Assembly: GCA_001917535.1 (NCBI GenBank)
Contig: MNEF01000124.1
Location: 1 to 64,000, forward strand
DNA: 64,000 nt
Direction of reading: 5' to 3'
DNA from: Candidatus Rokubacteria bacterium 13_1_40CM_69_27
GTDB taxonomy: Bacteria > Methylomirabilota > Methylomirabilia > Rokubacteriales > CSP1-6
A program made the translations under genes and the position numbers. Numbering within the stretch: the first letter of the stretch is position 1; every line of letters starts with the position of its first letter. Shown piece after piece: positions 50,069-62,862 of this stretch. The notes below the pieces were generated by a model. The model worked only from the letters and a program-made list of their open reading frames with translations. It was not told where the DNA came from and did not search any database.

Positions 50069-52321
50069 CTAGAACGGTGACCCGACCGAAAACTGCAGCG
50101 CGCCGAAGTCCTCGCCCTTCCGTCGATCGAGGTTGACACCGTAGTCGATTCGAATGGGGCCGAACGGGGACTGCCAGCGGATCCCCGCCCCCGCCGCCTC
50201 TCGGAGATCGGTCGGATCGAACTTGGTGTTGAAGCCGTAGACGTTGCCGATGTCGAAGAAGCCCGCGATGCGGATGTTGAACGGCAACGGGATGATGTAT
50301 TCGAGGTTGCCGAGCAGCTCGCTGGTGCCGCCGATCCTCACTCCGGTGTCGTCGCGCGGCGAGATCTTCCGGAACTTGAAGCCCCGGATGCTGTTGGGGC
50401 CGCCGAGGTAGAACCGCTCGAAGATCGGCAGCGGCCTGTCGGCCCATCCGAACCCGTAGCCGGCCTCGCCGCGCCCGGACAGGATGTGATCGAGCCAGAT
50501 CGGCTTGAAGTAGCTCATGGATCCCACCGACTTCACGAACTGCGAGTCGCCGCCGAGCCCGGCGAAGTCCACATTCAGTGACACCTGCCCGCCCCGGGTG
50601 GGGGAGATGACGCTGTCGCGGCTTTCCCGCGTCAGCGCGCCGGATACGAGCGAGGTCACCCGGGTGCCAGCCTCCTCGCGGAGAAACGGGTCCGAGTCAT
50701 CCCGGAGGTGGCTGATGGTGTCGCGGGTAAGGCGATAGCCCGTGTGCCAGCGCCAGTACTCCGCGAACGGACGGCTGAGCCGCAGGCCGCCGCCCAGCGT
50801 CTCGTAATCGTACTCGATGAACTGGCGTGCGGTGCTGAAGATATCGAACCCGGCGGACAGCGGTCGGTCGAAGAGCCAGGGCTCGGTGAAGCTGATGATG
50901 CCCTGCTGGGTGTTCGCCCCCGCCCGGATGCGGATCGAGGCCTCCCAGCCGCGCCCCAGGAAATTGCGCTGCGACAGGTCGATCGTGCCGATGAAGCTGT
51001 CCACCGAGGAATAGCCGCCGCCGATGCTGAAGATGCCGGTCGGCCGCTCGGTGACCTCGACGTTGACGACGATCCGGGTCTTGTCGGAGCCGGGCTGGGT
51101 GGCCACGTCGACGTTCTCGAAGTATCCCAGGTTCAGCAGGCGCTGGCGCGCCCGCTGCAGCTTCTGCAGGGTGAACAGGTCGCCCTCGGCCATCGGGATC
51201 TCACGACGAAGAATTTTGTCCTGCGAGCGGAGGTTCCCGCTGATGTTGATGCGCTCCACGTAGACCTCAGGACCCTCGTTGATCTCGAGGAAGATGTTCA
51301 CCTTGGCCGTGGCCTGAAGCTGGTCCGTCTTGGGGTTGATGTCCACGGACGCCCGGCCGACGGTGCTGTAGAGGTCGGTGATCTGCCGGATGCTCTCGCG
51401 CAGCTTCGTCCGGGAGTAGACGTCGCCGGGCTTGAGGCTGACCAGGCGCCGCACCTCGCTCTCGGGGAAGAGCGTCACCCCGGTGATCGTGACCTCGCCC
51501 ACCCGGTACTGCGGCCCCTCCACCACGGTGAACGTGAGCGTGACCCGCGCCTTCTCCCGATCGACGGCGACGTCGTATCCGTCGACCCGAGCCTGGACGT
51601 AGCCGTGATCGTTGTAGAGGGCCAGGATCCGCTCGACGTCCTCGTCGAGCTTCTGGCGCTGGAGCTTGCCCCGGAGGATGAAGTACTCGCGCTCCCGCGT
51701 CGCCAGCGCTTTCTTGATCTCACGGTCGGTGAGGCCCTTGTTGCCCTGGATCACGATGCGGTCGATGGTGATCTGCCGCCCCTCGTTGATGCTGAAGACC
51801 ACCCGGACGTCGCCGTCGGCGAACTTCTCTACCTCCGGCGTGATCTGCACTTCGAAGTACCCCTCCTGCTCGTAGAACTCGGTCAGCCTTTCCTTGGCCT
51901 TCTGGACATCGACGGGGTTGTAGACGCTGCCGAGCTTGAGGTCGATCTTATCTTGTAATTCGCTCGTCGTGACCTTCTTGTTCCCCACGAAGTCGACGTC
52001 GCGCACGAAGGGGCGCTCCACGACGACGAAGATCACCCTGACGCCTCCCTCGAAGTCCTCGACCTTGAGCTGGACGTCGTCGAAGAAGCCGAGGCCGAAG
52101 ATCGATCGGAGGTCTTCACTGAGCTGGGAGGGATTGAAGGGCGAGCCGATCTTGGCCTGCACCCGACCGAGAATCACCGCCTCCTGGACCCGGCGGTTGC
52201 CCTCGACGCCGATCTCTTTCACGAGGATGGAACGCTGCTGCGCCGCCGCCCGTCCGGTGGGGACGAACAGGGCCACGCACGCAAAAAAAATGGAGAGGCG
52301 CACTCTCCCCCTGATCCTCAC
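50069..52321 (-). CDS. bamA: Outer membrane protein assembly factor BamA
   Basis: A protein of 750 residues. Signal peptide with a hydrophobic core to ..TGRAAAQ, five POTRA domains (starting ILVKEIGVEGNRRVQEAVILGRVQAKIGSPFNPSQLSEDLRSI; VRDVDFVGNKKV; ITIDRIVIQGNKGLTDREIKKAL; YRVGEVTITGVTLFPESEVRRLV; VYVERINISGNLRSQDKILRREI) and a C-terminal barrel with the RGF motif (NSIRGFKFRKISP) and a terminal Phe. Folds outer-membrane proteins. clpC-bamA-skp-lpxD-lpxA order. Confidence 0.96.
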   Translation of the reverse strand: MRIRGRVRLSIFFACVALFVPTGRAAAQQRSILVKEIGVEGNRRVQEAVILGRVQAKIGSPFNPSQLSEDLRSIFGLGFFDDVQLKVEDFEGGVRVIFVVVERPFVRDVDFVGNKKVTTSELQDKIDLKLGSVYNPVDVQKAKERLTEFYEQEGYFEVQITPEVEKFADGDVRVVFSINEGRQITIDRIVIQGNKGLTDREIKKALATREREYFILRGKLQRQKLDEDVERILALYNDHGYVQARVDGYDVAVDREKARVTLTFTVVEGPQYRVGEVTITGVTLFPESEVRRLVSLKPGDVYSRTKLRESIRQITDLYSTVGRASVDINPKTDQLQATAKVNIFLEINEGPEVYVERINISGNLRSQDKILRREIPMAEGDLFTLQKLQRARQRLLNLGYFENVDVATQPGSDKTRIVVNVEVTERPTGIFSIGGGYSSVDSFIGTIDLSQRNFLGRGWEASIRIRAGANTQQGIISFTEPWLFDRPLSAGFDIFSTARQFIEYDYETLGGGLRLSRPFAEYWRWHTGYRLTRDTISHLRDDSDPFLREEAGTRVTSLVSGALTRESRDSVISPTRGGQVSLNVDFAGLGGDSQFVKSVGSMSYFKPIWLDHILSGRGEAGYGFGWADRPLPIFERFYLGGPNSIRGFKFRKISPRDDTGVRIGGTSELLGNLEYIIPLPFNIRIAGFFDIGNVYGFNTKFDPTDLREAAGAGIRWQSPFGPIRIDYGVNLDRRKGEDFGALQFSVGSPF

Positions 52322-52350
52322 CGGCCGCTCAGGCTCGCGCGAACTTTTGC

Positions 52351-54798
52351 CTAGTGTTCTGCAAGCTCGAGAGGCGCGTCGGCGGCCTGGGCCGCGCGGA
52401 ACACGAAGTTGCCCCCTTCGACGTCCACCTCGATCCGCGCGCTCTCCGGAATCTGACCGCGAACGATCGCCTCCGCCAGTGGGTCCTCGATGTGCTTCTG
52501 GATGGTTCGCCTGAGCTGTCGGGCCCCGTAGGTCGCGTCGTAGCCCTTCTCGACCAGCACATTCTCCGCGACCGGCGTCAGGACCAGCTCGATGCCCCGG
52601 TCGGAGAGCTGCTTGTTGATGCGCCGGATCATCAACCGGATGATCTCCTTGATGTGCTCGGCGGTCAGCGCGTGGAAGACCACGCTCTCATCGACCCGGT
52701 TGAGGAACTCCGGCCGGAACGCCCGCTTGAGCTCCTCCATCACGCGGTCCTTCATCTTCTCGTACGAGTGCTCGTCCGACTCCTGGAGGAAGCCCGGCGA
52801 TACGCGCTTGCCGATCAGGCTGGTGCCCAGATTCGAGGTCATGATCAGGATCGTGTTCTTGAAATCGACGACGTGCCCGAGCGAGTCCGTCAGGCGGCCG
52901 TCGTCCAATACCTGGAGCAGCATGTTGAAGACGTCCGGGTGGGCCTTCTCGATCTCGTCGAAGAGCACCACCGAGTACGGGCGCCGCCGCACCTTCTCGG
53001 TCAGGAACCCGCCCTCCTCGTAGCCGACGTAGCCGGGCGGCGCGCCCAGCAGGCGCGAGACGGAGAACTTCTCCATGTACTCCGACATGTCGACGCGGAT
53101 CAGCGCGTTCTCGTCGCCGAAGAGGTACTCGGCCAGCGCCCGGGCCAGCTCCGTCTTGCCCACGCCGGTCGGACCCAGGAAGATGAACGACCCCACCGGC
53201 CGCTTGGCATCCTTGAGGCCGGCCCGCGAACGCCGGATGGCCCGGGACACGGCGGCGACGGCGGCGTCCTGGCCGATGATCCGCCCGTGCAGCGCCTCCT
53301 CCATGCGCGCCAGCTTCGCGGATTCCTTCTCCTCGAGCTTGGCCAGCGGGATGCCCGTCCAGCGGGAAACGATGAACTCGATGTCCTCTTCCTCGACCAG
53401 CTGCTTGCCCTTGCCCTTGTTCTTCTCCCATTCCCGCTTGAGCTCCTCCTCGCGATGGCGGAGGATCTTCTCTTTTTCGCGGAGAGAGGCGGCCTTCTCG
53501 AACTCCTGGGCCTCCAGGTACATGTCCTTCTCCCGGATCACCCGCTCCAGCTCCCGCTCGATCTCCTTCACCTCGGGCGGCGGCGTCAGCGCCATGAGCC
53601 GCGTCCTCGAAGACGCCTCGTCGATGACGTCGATCGCTTTGTCCGGAAGTTGACGATCCGTGATGTAGCGGTCGGCGAGATTGACGGCCGCCGTGATGGC
53701 TTGCTCCGTGATCTTGACGCGGTGGTGCGCCTCGTACTTGTGGCGCAGGCCCCGAATGATCTCGATCGCCTCCGGCACCGACGGCGCCTTCACGATGACC
53801 GGCTGGAAGCGGCGCTCGAGGGCGCCGTCCTTCTCGATGTACTTGCGGTACTCGTCGAGCGTCGTCGCTCCGATCGTCTGGATCTCGCCGCGGGAGAGCG
53901 CCGGCTTGAGCATGTTGGAGGCGTCGATGGCGCCCTCGGCCGCCCCGGCCCCGATGAGCGTGTGCAGCTCGTCGAGGAACAGAATGACGTTCTCCGACTG
54001 GCGGATCTCCTTCATCACGGCCTTGAGCCGCTCCTCGAACTGGCCGCGGTACTTCGTCCCGGCCACCAGCGCACCCAGATCGAGCTGGAGCAGCCGCTTG
54101 TTCAGCAGAACGTCGGGCACGTCGTGGGCGATGATCTTCTGGGCCAGGCCCTCGACGATCGCCGTCTTGCCCACACCCGGCTCGCCGATGAGCACGGGGT
54201 TGTTCTTCGTGCGGCGGGCCAGGATCTGGATGACGCGCTCGATCTCCTGCTCGCGGCCGATCACCGGGTCGAGCTTGCTCTCGCGGGCCAGCTGGGTGAG
54301 GTCGCGGGCGAACTCGTCGAGTACCGGAGTCTGCGAACGCTTCTTGGGCCGGGGGTAGTACTGGTCGCCGAGGAGCGCGAGCGTTTCCTGCCGGACCTCG
54401 TCCAGCCGCGCGCCCAGCGATTCGAGAATCTTGGCCGCGATCGACTGGCCTTCCTTCATGAGCCCGAGCAGGAGGTGCTCGGTACCGATGTAGTTGTGGC
54501 CGAGCTGCCGCGCCTCCTCGATCGACAGCTCGAGGACGCGTTTGGCCTGCGGCGTGAACGGCACCTCACCGAACGTCAGCGTCTTCGGAAAACCTGCCAG
54601 CGCGCGCTCGACTTCCGCCTTGACCGTCTCCAGGCGGAGCCCGAGGCGCTGGAGCACGGCCGTCGCGATGCCTTCGCCGTCACGGATGAGCCCGAGCAGG
54701 ACGTGCTCCGTCCCCACGAAGTCGTGGCGGAAGCGTCCCGCCTCTTCCCGCGCCAAGATGATGACCCGCCGCGCCCGTTCGGTGAATCGTTCGAACAC
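52351..54798 (-). CDS. clpC: ATP-dependent Clp protease ATPase subunit ClpC
   Basis: A protein of 815 residues. Two Clp-N repeats ([72 protein letters not shown]), AAA1 with [20 protein letters not shown], a UVR motif ([26 protein letters not shown]) marking ClpC rather than ClpB, and AAA2 with [24 protein letters not shown]. Unfolds substrates for ClpP; no ctsR/mcsAB lies alongside. Its own -10 box is at 54874-54879. Confidence 0.95.
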   Translation of the reverse strand: MFERFTERARRVIILAREEAGRFRHDFVGTEHVLLGLIRDGEGIATAVLQRLGLRLETVKAEVERALAGFPKTLTFGEVPFTPQAKRVLELSIEEARQLGHNYIGTEHLLLGLMKEGQSIAAKILESLGARLDEVRQETLALLGDQYYPRPKKRSQTPVLDEFARDLTQLARESKLDPVIGREQEIERVIQILARRTKNNPVLIGEPGVGKTAIVEGLAQKIIAHDVPDVLLNKRLLQLDLGALVAGTKYRGQFEERLKAVMKEIRQSENVILFLDELHTLIGAGAAEGAIDASNMLKPALSRGEIQTIGATTLDEYRKYIEKDGALERRFQPVIVKAPSVPEAIEIIRGLRHKYEAHHRVKITEQAITAAVNLADRYITDRQLPDKAIDVIDEASSRTRLMALTPPPEVKEIERELERVIREKDMYLEAQEFEKAASLREKEKILRHREEELKREWEKNKGKGKQLVEEEDIEFIVSRWTGIPLAKLEEKESAKLARMEEALHGRIIGQDAAVAAVSRAIRRSRAGLKDAKRPVGSFIFLGPTGVGKTELARALAEYLFGDENALIRVDMSEYMEKFSVSRLLGAPPGYVGYEEGGFLTEKVRRRPYSVVLFDEIEKAHPDVFNMLLQVLDDGRLTDSLGHVVDFKNTILIMTSNLGTSLIGKRVSPGFLQESDEHSYEKMKDRVMEELKRAFRPEFLNRVDESVVFHALTAEHIKEIIRLMIRRINKQLSDRGIELVLTPVAENVLVEKGYDATYGARQLRRTIQKHIEDPLAEAIVRGQIPESARIEVDVEGGNFVFRAAQAADAPLELAEH

Positions 54799-54873
54799 TG
54801 GTGTGCCCCCCCACCCCTTTCAGTCGCGCCGGATGCCGATTTTTCTTTCCCCGACGGCTAGTTACTGGATTTC

Positions 54874-54902
54874 AGTATAGCCCACGCCCCTACCGGTCGC
54901 CA
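54874..54902 (-). promoter_or_regulatory. Promoter of clpC-bamA-skp-lpx operon
   Basis: On the minus strand TATACT (54879-54874) with a weak TGGCGA -35 (54902-54897) 17 nt upstream, 75 nt before the clpC ATG. The 165-nt gap to lolD holds no gene; no CtsR- or CIRCE-like operator is visible. Confidence 0.45.
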
Positions 54903-54963
54903 GCGTTTTTCTTCCGCCAATCACTAACCCTGCGAAACTCCAGCGGGAAACTCGCCGGTGCCG

Positions 54964-55657
<694 letters not shown>

Positions 55658-55665
<8 letters not shown>

Positions 55666-56883
55666 AGCGCAACACATCCACCGGGATCAGCGCCCCCGCC
55701 CGGCGCGCGGGGAGGATCGTGGCCAGGAACGACAGGAGCAGGGTGGCCCCGACGACGAGGAGGAAGTCCGTGGGCGTCAGCTTCATCGGCAGGTAGTCGA
55801 TCTGGTACACGTCGCCGGCCAGGCGGATGATCTTGTAGGAGTTCTGGATCCAGATCAGCAGGAGGCCGACCGCCGAGCCCGCCACGGTGCCCACGACGCC
55901 GATGGTCATGCCGACGGTGAAGAACACGGCGGTGATGCTGGAGGCCGACGCCCCGATGGCCTTGAGGATCCCGACCTCCTTGCGCTTCTCGGCGACCAGG
56001 AGGACCAGGTGGCCGATGATGGCGAAGGCGGCGACGAGGACGATGATCGTCACGATGACGAAGAGGGCCAGCTTCTCGAGCTGGAGCGCGGCGAACAAGT
56101 TGCGGTTCATGTCCATCCAATCGCGCACCCAGTAGCCGAACCCCAGCTGTCTGGCGATGAGGGCGCCCACGCGCTTGGCCTCGAACGGATCGGTCAGCTT
56201 GACCTCGATGCCGGTGACCCGCCCGGACAGCGCCGCGAACTCCTGGGCCGCCGCCAACGTCAGATAGGCGATCGACGAGTCGTACTCGTACATGCCGACC
56301 TCCACCGTGCCGGCCACGGTGAAGCGGCGCATGCGGGGCACCATACCCACGGCGGTGACGGCGCCCTTGGGCGAGATGACGGTGACGCCGTCGCCGACGA
56401 CCACGCCCAGAGTGCGCGCCAGCTCGACGCCCAGCAGGATCGCCGGCTGGCCGTCGAGGAGCAGGTCGAGGCTGCCCGCGCGGAGCTGGGCGCGGAGGTC
56501 GGCCACCAGGGCGGGCGTGGCCAGGTCCACCCCGCGGACCAAGCCGCCGTGAGCTCCGCCCCCCTCGGTCGTGAAGAGCGCCTGCTGGAGCACGAAGGGC
56601 GTGGCCGATCGTACGCCGGTGACGGTCTTCACCCGGCCGGCGACCGCCTCGGCGTCGGCGACACCGCCCCCGGCGCCGAAGATGAGCAGATGCGGATTCG
56701 CCGCGATGATCTTGTCGCGAATGCCGTCCTGGAAGCCGGTCATCACGGCCAGCACGACGATGAGCGCGGCCACGCCCAGGAAGACGCCGCCGACGCCGAT
56801 CCAGACGAACAGCGATAGGTTCGTCCGCTGGCCGGTCGCCCGCAGGTACCGAAGACCGAGGAACAGCTCGAAGGGTACCCGGC

Positions 56884-56887
<4 letters not shown>
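55658..56887 (-). CDS. lolC: Lipoprotein-releasing permease LolC/LolE
   Basis: A protein of 409 residues from GTG 56887 (GTGA with lysS). [48 protein letters not shown] is the typical N-terminal LolC/E helix; a periplasmic MacB-like domain (about 50-250) and three C-terminal membrane helices with [17 protein letters not shown] and [27 protein letters not shown] follow. Only one permease gene is present, so it may form a homodimer (LolF-like arrangement). Confidence 0.92.
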
Positions 56888-58400
<1,513 letters not shown>

Positions 58401-58404
<4 letters not shown>

Positions 58405-59505
58405 GCCTGGCTCCCGCGCACTCCGAGGAGGAACGCCTTGATGAACGGATCGATCTCACCGTCCATGACGGCCTCGACGTTGCCGATTTCCACACCGGTG
58501 CGATGGTCCTTCACGCGCTGCTCGGGATGGAAGGTGTAGGAGCGGATCTGACTGCCGAAGGCGATCCCCTTCTTCTCCCCCGTGAGCTCCGCCAGCTCCT
58601 CGCGCTGCTTCTTCTGCGCGAGCTCGTAGAGGCGCGCTTTTAAAATCCGCATGGCGGTGTCGCGGTTGCGCAACTGCGAGCGCTCGTTCTGGCACTGCAC
58701 GACGATCCCGGTGGGCAGATGCGTGATCCGCACGGCCGAATCGGCGGTGTTGACGCCCTGTCCGCCCGGGCCCGACGAGCGGAAGACGTCGACGCGAATC
58801 TCGTCCTCCCGCACGTTGACCTCCACGTCGTCGACCTCGGGAACGACGGCGACCGAAGCGAAGCTGGTCTGCCGTCGCCGGGAGGCGTCGAACGGCGAGA
58901 TGCGCACCAGGCGGTGCACGCCGGCCTCGCCGCGCAGGAAGCCGTAAGCGTACTCGCCGGTGACCTCGATCGTCACCGACTTGATCCCGGCCTCCTCCCC
59001 CGGCAGCAGATCGACGACCTCGGCCTTGAAGCCGTTGCGCTCGCACCACCGGAGGTACATGCGCATGAGCATCTGGGCCCAGTCCTGGGACTCGGTGCCG
59101 CCGGCGCCGGGGTGGATGCTGAGGATGGCCGCCTTGCTGTCGTGCGGACCCGAGAGCATGACCTTGAGCTCGAACTCGTCGAGCTCCTTCCTGAGCCGGG
59201 CTACGCCGTCGGAGATCTCGGCGTCCAGGCTGCCGTCGTCGGCCTCCTGGGCCAGCTCGAGCATGACCCCGAGGTCTTGGGCCTGGCGGCCGAGCTCGCT
59301 GAGCCGCGTGACAACCCGGGTCAGCTCCGCGCGCTCGCGAATCAGCTCCTGGGCCCGGCGGTTGTCCTCCCAGAACCCGGGCGAGGCCATTTCCGTGTCG
59401 ATCGCGGCCAGCCGCTGCGCCTTGGCGGCGATGTCAAAGATGCCTCCGCAGATCGTCGACCCGGCGGGTCAGCTCCGCCACGTCCCGCTTCAGCTCGCCC
59501 GCCAT
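58401..59505 (-). CDS. prfB: Peptide chain release factor 2 (programmed +1 frameshift)
   Basis: Coding is joined: ATG 59505 to CTT 59437 (23 codons), then UGA 59436-59434 is bypassed by a +1 shift and decoding resumes at GAC 59435, total 367 residues, close to the E. coli length. [11 protein letters not shown] preceded by RISPF contains the SPF-type UGA-recognition tripeptide, and [20 protein letters not shown] holds GGQ. Releases peptides at UGA/UAA. The ATG overlaps the lnt stop as TAATG. Annotation tools that do not model the shift start the gene at 59390. Confidence 0.95.
59433..59448 (-). promoter_or_regulatory. prfB autoregulatory +1 frameshift site
   Basis: The minus strand reads CGGAGG-CAT-CTT-TGA-C: an internal Shine-Dalgarno-like GGAGG, the slippery CUU codon and an in-frame UGA followed by C. 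These are the established elements of RF2 feedback control: low RF2 slows termination at UGA and favours the shift. Confidence 0.93.
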
Positions 59506-61022
59506 TACCGCGGCCTCCCGAGCGCTGCCGCGCCCAGCGCGCCGGCCGAGACCAGCAGCCCCAGATACGCGAACCAGTCACCGAGACGGGTGTAGAGCGT
59601 CTCGCGCGTACGCAGGGGAACCCGATCGATCAGATTGCCCCGCTCGAAGAGATTCAGCGACTTGACGATCCGTCCGGTCGGCGCGATGAAGGCCGACACC
59701 CCGGTGTTCGCCGCCCGCACCACCGCGACGCGATGCTCGATCGCGCGGAAGGGATACATCGCCAGGTGTTGCAGGGGACCGCTCGTCCGGCCGAACCACG
59801 CGTCATTCGTCATGTTCACCATCAGGCGCGCGCCATTCTTCACGAAGCGGCGCACCAGCGCGGGGAAGATACCCTCATAACAGATCACGACACCGAACGG
59901 GGCTGGCGGACCCGAGAAGACCACCGCGCGGGAGCCGGGCGTCAGCTCAGAGATGAACTCCGCCCAGCCCCGAATGAACCCGATCACTCCCGGCAACGGC
60001 ACGTACTCTCCGAACGGAACCAAGTGGATCTTATCATACCTGTTCACGATACCTCGTTCGGTCAGTAAAAATGCGGTGTTACGAGCCTCCCGGCCCGATC
60101 CCTCACCGATGTCGATCGACCCGACGAGCAGCGCCACGTCATACCTGGCCGCCACGTCCTGAAGGGCCTGGAGGAGGACGGGATCCTGTCTGAGGATCGA
60201 GGGCGACGCCGTCTCGGGCCACACGATGAGGCGGGGATGCTCCCGGGCCGCCCCACGGGTCAAATCACCGTAGATCCCGAGTGTTTGTACCGTGTGGCTA
60301 GCGCTCCACTTGAGGGGTTGCTCGATCGCAGGCTGCATCACGGCAATCGTCGCCTCGCCGGCGGGCGATGCCTCCGTGAGGCGCGACGTCCCGAACCCGA
60401 GCGTCGCCCCCACGACCGCCGTGGCGAGCGCCAGGCCGACCGCGGCCCGCCGCCATGCCAAGACCGCGCAGCCGGCGATCGCAGCGTTGACAGCGAACAC
60501 GACGAAGGAGACCGCGTAGACCCCGGCCAGTTCCGCGACCTGGATCACCGCCAGCTGCCGGTACTGGGAGTAGCCCAGGCTACCCCAGGGAAAGCCGCCC
60601 ATCAGGTGGCCCCGCACCCACTCCGCGCCCACCCAGAGAAACGGTGCGACGAGCAGCGCGCAGGTCGCTCCCCGCCGAGTGGCGATCCAGGAGACGGCGC
60701 CGGCCACGAGACCGGAGTACAGGCCGCAGTACCCCGCCAGCAGCGCCGTCGGCAGCCACGTCAGCGGCCAGGGGATCTCGCTATAGACGCGGAAGGTGAA
60801 GTTCAGCCACCGGAGGAGTAGCAGAAAGAACACGAAGCCCGCGAGCCAGCCCCAGCCCAGCGCCGGGCGCGGCGGCCGCGTGAGGGCCAGGACGAGGACG
60901 GGGCTGAGCGCGATCCAGGCGGCGCCCGCCCAGTCGACACGCGGATAGGCGAGCGCCAGCGCCGCGCCGGCCGCCACCGCCAGCACGGCCACCCCCACCG
61001 CCGCCGCGAGCGCGTCGCGCAG
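59505..61022 (-). CDS. lnt: Apolipoprotein N-acyltransferase
   Basis: A protein of 505 residues if started at CTG 61022, which has GAGGGG 6 nt upstream and gives RDALAAAVGVAVLAVAAGAALALAYPRVDW; GTG 60998 is the next usual start codon and lacks such a site. Six or more membrane helices, then a nitrilase domain with Glu in LIVWPETASPS, Lys in YDKIHLVPFGEYVPLPG and Cys in FGVVICYEGIFPALVR, the catalytic triad. Adds the third acyl chain to lipoproteins. Confidence 0.92.
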   Translation of the reverse strand: MRDALAAAVGVAVLAVAAGAALALAYPRVDWAGAAWIALSPVLVLALTRPPRPALGWGWLAGFVFFLLLLRWLNFTFRVYSEIPWPLTWLPTALLAGYCGLYSGLVAGAVSWIATRRGATCALLVAPFLWVGAEWVRGHLMGGFPWGSLGYSQYRQLAVIQVAELAGVYAVSFVVFAVNAAIAGCAVLAWRRAAVGLALATAVVGATLGFGTSRLTEASPAGEATIAVMQPAIEQPLKWSASHTVQTLGIYGDLTRGAAREHPRLIVWPETASPSILRQDPVLLQALQDVAARYDVALLVGSIDIGEGSGREARNTAFLLTERGIVNRYDKIHLVPFGEYVPLPGVIGFIRGWAEFISELTPGSRAVVFSGPPAPFGVVICYEGIFPALVRRFVKNGARLMVNMTNDAWFGRTSGPLQHLAMYPFRAIEHRVAVVRAANTGVSAFIAPTGRIVKSLNLFERGNLIDRVPLRTRETLYTRLGDWFAYLGLLVSAGALGAAALGRPR

Positions 61023-61032
61023 CGCGCGCCCC

Positions 61033-61758
61033 TCAGCGGCCCGCGGCCAGGCGATCGGCGAGAAACCTGGGCAGCCCAGCGGCGACGATCTTCGCGCGCG
61101 CCGCGTCCAGGTCGTAGGTGACGCGCCTGATCGCCAGGGTTCGCGCCTCGGCGTCCCACAGGGCGTACGCCGCGCGCGGGTCGTGGTCGCGGGGCTGGCC
61201 CACGCTGCCCACATTGATGATGTACCGGCCACCAGGATCGATCGCGACCTTCACGTCCCCGGCCTCGTGCCCCCGGCCCCAGGATCCCTGCACCCACATG
61301 CCTGGCAGGTGCGAGTGGCCGACGAAGCACAGCCGCGTGGTGAACGCCCCGAAGGCCGCGAAGCCGTCCTCGGCAGAGACGAGGTACTCCCACTCCTCCG
61401 GATATGCCGGCGAGGCGTGGACGAGGGTGGCGTCCCCCACCTCGCTCACCAGAGGTAGCGACCCCAGCCACGCGCGCTGGTCGTCGTCGAGGCGGTCGTG
61501 CGTCCACTCGGCGGCCGCCCGCGCGTAGGGGTTGAACCAGTTGAGGTCGATCCGCCCAGCCACGGCCTGCTCGTGGTTGCCGCCGACGACCATCTGACAG
61601 TGCTCGGCCACCAGCTCGATGCACGCCTCGGGATCGGCGCCGTAGCCGACGATGTCGCCCAGGCAGAGGAAGGCGTCAACGCGGTCCCGCGCGTCGGCCA
61701 GGACGGCCCGCAAGGCCTCGAGGTTGCCGTGGATGTCGGACAGGATCGCGTACCGCAC
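61033..61758 (-). CDS. Calcineurin-like metallophosphoesterase
   Basis: A protein of 241 residues. All metal motifs are present: AILSDIHGNLEAL, LGDIVGYGADP, VVGGNHEQAV, LVHASP and FVGHSHLPG. Short cytosolic phosphodiesterase of the YfcE/ApaH-like type; no signal peptide. Lies between nusB and lnt, 9 nt after nusB. The substrate is unknown. Confidence 0.9.
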   Translation of the reverse strand: MRYAILSDIHGNLEALRAVLADARDRVDAFLCLGDIVGYGADPEACIELVAEHCQMVVGGNHEQAVAGRIDLNWFNPYARAAAEWTHDRLDDDQRAWLGSLPLVSEVGDATLVHASPAYPEEWEYLVSAEDGFAAFGAFTTRLCFVGHSHLPGMWVQGSWGRGHEAGDVKVAIDPGGRYIINVGSVGQPRDHDPRAAYALWDAEARTLAIRRVTYDLDAARAKIVAAGLPRFLADRLAAGR

Positions 61759-61767
61759 GGTCCCGGC

Positions 61768-62190
61768 TCAGGACGCCGGACGAAGCTCTTTGTGGATCCG
61801 GTCGAGAACTCCGTTGATGAAGCGGCTCGACTCACCGGTGCCGAACTTTTTCGCGATCTCGATCGCCTCGTTGATGGCCACCTTGGGGGGCACGTCCTCC
61901 TGCCAGAGGAGCTCGTAGACGGCCAGCCGGAGGATGTTCCGGTCGACCACCGCCATGCGCTCGAGGTCCCAATGCTCCGCGTACTGGCGGATCAGCTCGT
62001 CGGTCTTGGCCTGGTGCTGCTTGGTGCCACGCACGAGGGTGTCGGCAAAGACGCGAGTCTCCTCGTCCACCGGATGGCGCGTCCAGAACTCCGCCGCGTG
62101 CGGCGTGGGATCGTCGTCGCCGTGGAGCTCGAGCTGGTAGAGGAACTGCAGCGCGACCTCCCGCGCCTTCCGTCGCCTACCCACGGTCAC
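61768..62190 (-). CDS. nusB: Transcription antitermination factor NusB
   Basis: A protein of 140 residues. All-helical RNA-binding fold with RRKAREVALQFLYQLELHGDD, ELIRQYAEHWDLERMAVVDRNILRLAVYELLWQEDVPPKVAINEAIEIAKKFGTGESSRFINGVLDRIHKEL. Needed for rRNA antitermination. Overlaps ribH by 14 nt; ribBA-ribH-nusB is a conserved order. Confidence 0.95.
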   Translation of the reverse strand: MTVGRRRKAREVALQFLYQLELHGDDDPTPHAAEFWTRHPVDEETRVFADTLVRGTKQHQAKTDELIRQYAEHWDLERMAVVDRNILRLAVYELLWQEDVPPKVAINEAIEIAKKFGTGESSRFINGVLDRIHKELRPAS

Positions 62191-62689
62191 GCACCTTGCG
62201 GACGAACGTGGCCATCTCCAGCGCGGCGTCAGCCGCCTCCTCGCCGCGGTTGCCCACCTCTCCGCCCGCCCGCTCCCACGCCTGCTCCTCCGACAGCGCC
62301 GTGATGACGCCGAACGTCGTCGGCACCCCCGTCGTCAACGCCACGTGGCGGATCCCCGTGGCAGCCTCCCGCGCCACGTGCTCGAAGTGGGGCGTCTGCC
62401 CGCGGATGACGACGCCGACGCAGACGATCCCCGCGTAGCGCCCGGTCGCCGCCAGGTGCGCGGCGGCCTGGGGTAGCTCGAAGGAGCCCGGAACCCAGTG
62501 GACCTCGACGTCGCCCGGCGGGATCTTCGCGCCCGCGAACGCGTGGAGCGCGCCATCGACCAGGCGTTTGGTGATCCGCTCGTTGAAGCGCGCCGCGACG
62601 ATGGCGAACTTCGGGAGCCCGGCGCCCCCCCGCGGTGCGCGGGCGCCGCCCGCCATCGACCGCTGCGGCCTGGGCGCGCGGCCAGCCAT
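62177..62689 (-). CDS. ribH: 6,7-dimethyl-8-ribityllumazine synthase
   Basis: A protein of 170 residues from ATG 62689 (GAGG upstream within the repeat edge; ATG 62656 also in frame). FAIVAARFNERITKRLVDGA, VHWVPGSFELPQAA, GVVIRGQTPHFEHVAREAATGIRHVALTTGVPTTFGVIT and ERAGGEVGNRGEEAADAALEM. Penultimate riboflavin step. The first 20 residues are unconserved. Confidence 0.94.
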   Translation of the reverse strand: MAGRAPRPQRSMAGGARAPRGGAGLPKFAIVAARFNERITKRLVDGALHAFAGAKIPPGDVEVHWVPGSFELPQAAAHLAATGRYAGIVCVGVVIRGQTPHFEHVAREAATGIRHVALTTGVPTTFGVITALSEEQAWERAGGEVGNRGEEAADAALEMATFVRKVRDRG

Positions 62690-62695
62690 CTCAGA

Positions 62696-62809
62696 CCTCG
62701 GAGGGGGGCTTCGCCCCCCTTCCGAAACCTCCCCCCAGGCCAGGATTGCGCCGGCGAAGCCGGCGCTCGAACCACGCCGGCGGTTGCGCCGGCAAAGCCG
62801 GCGCTCGAA
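62696..62809. repeat. Family A dyad element, copy A4 (ribBA-ribH junction)
   Basis: Hairpin II GAGGGGGGC-ttc-GCCCCCCTT (62701-62721), then CCGAAACCTCCCCCCAGGCCAGGATT, hairpin I GCGCCGGC-gaa-GCCGGCGC (62748-62766) and a second hairpin I GCGCCGGC-aaa-GCCGGCGC (62786-62804). It fills the 173-nt gap between ribBA and ribH. Confidence 0.82.
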
Positions 62810-62862
62810 AGCAGGTTGCGAGCGCTGCGCCGGGGCTCCAGACGGTCATGGCGGGGCGCATG

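Noticed and set aside
52354-54861. Plus-strand open frame of about 835 codons opposite clpC
   Set aside because: Covers the same bases as a fully conserved ClpC; the composition is typical of an antisense frame.
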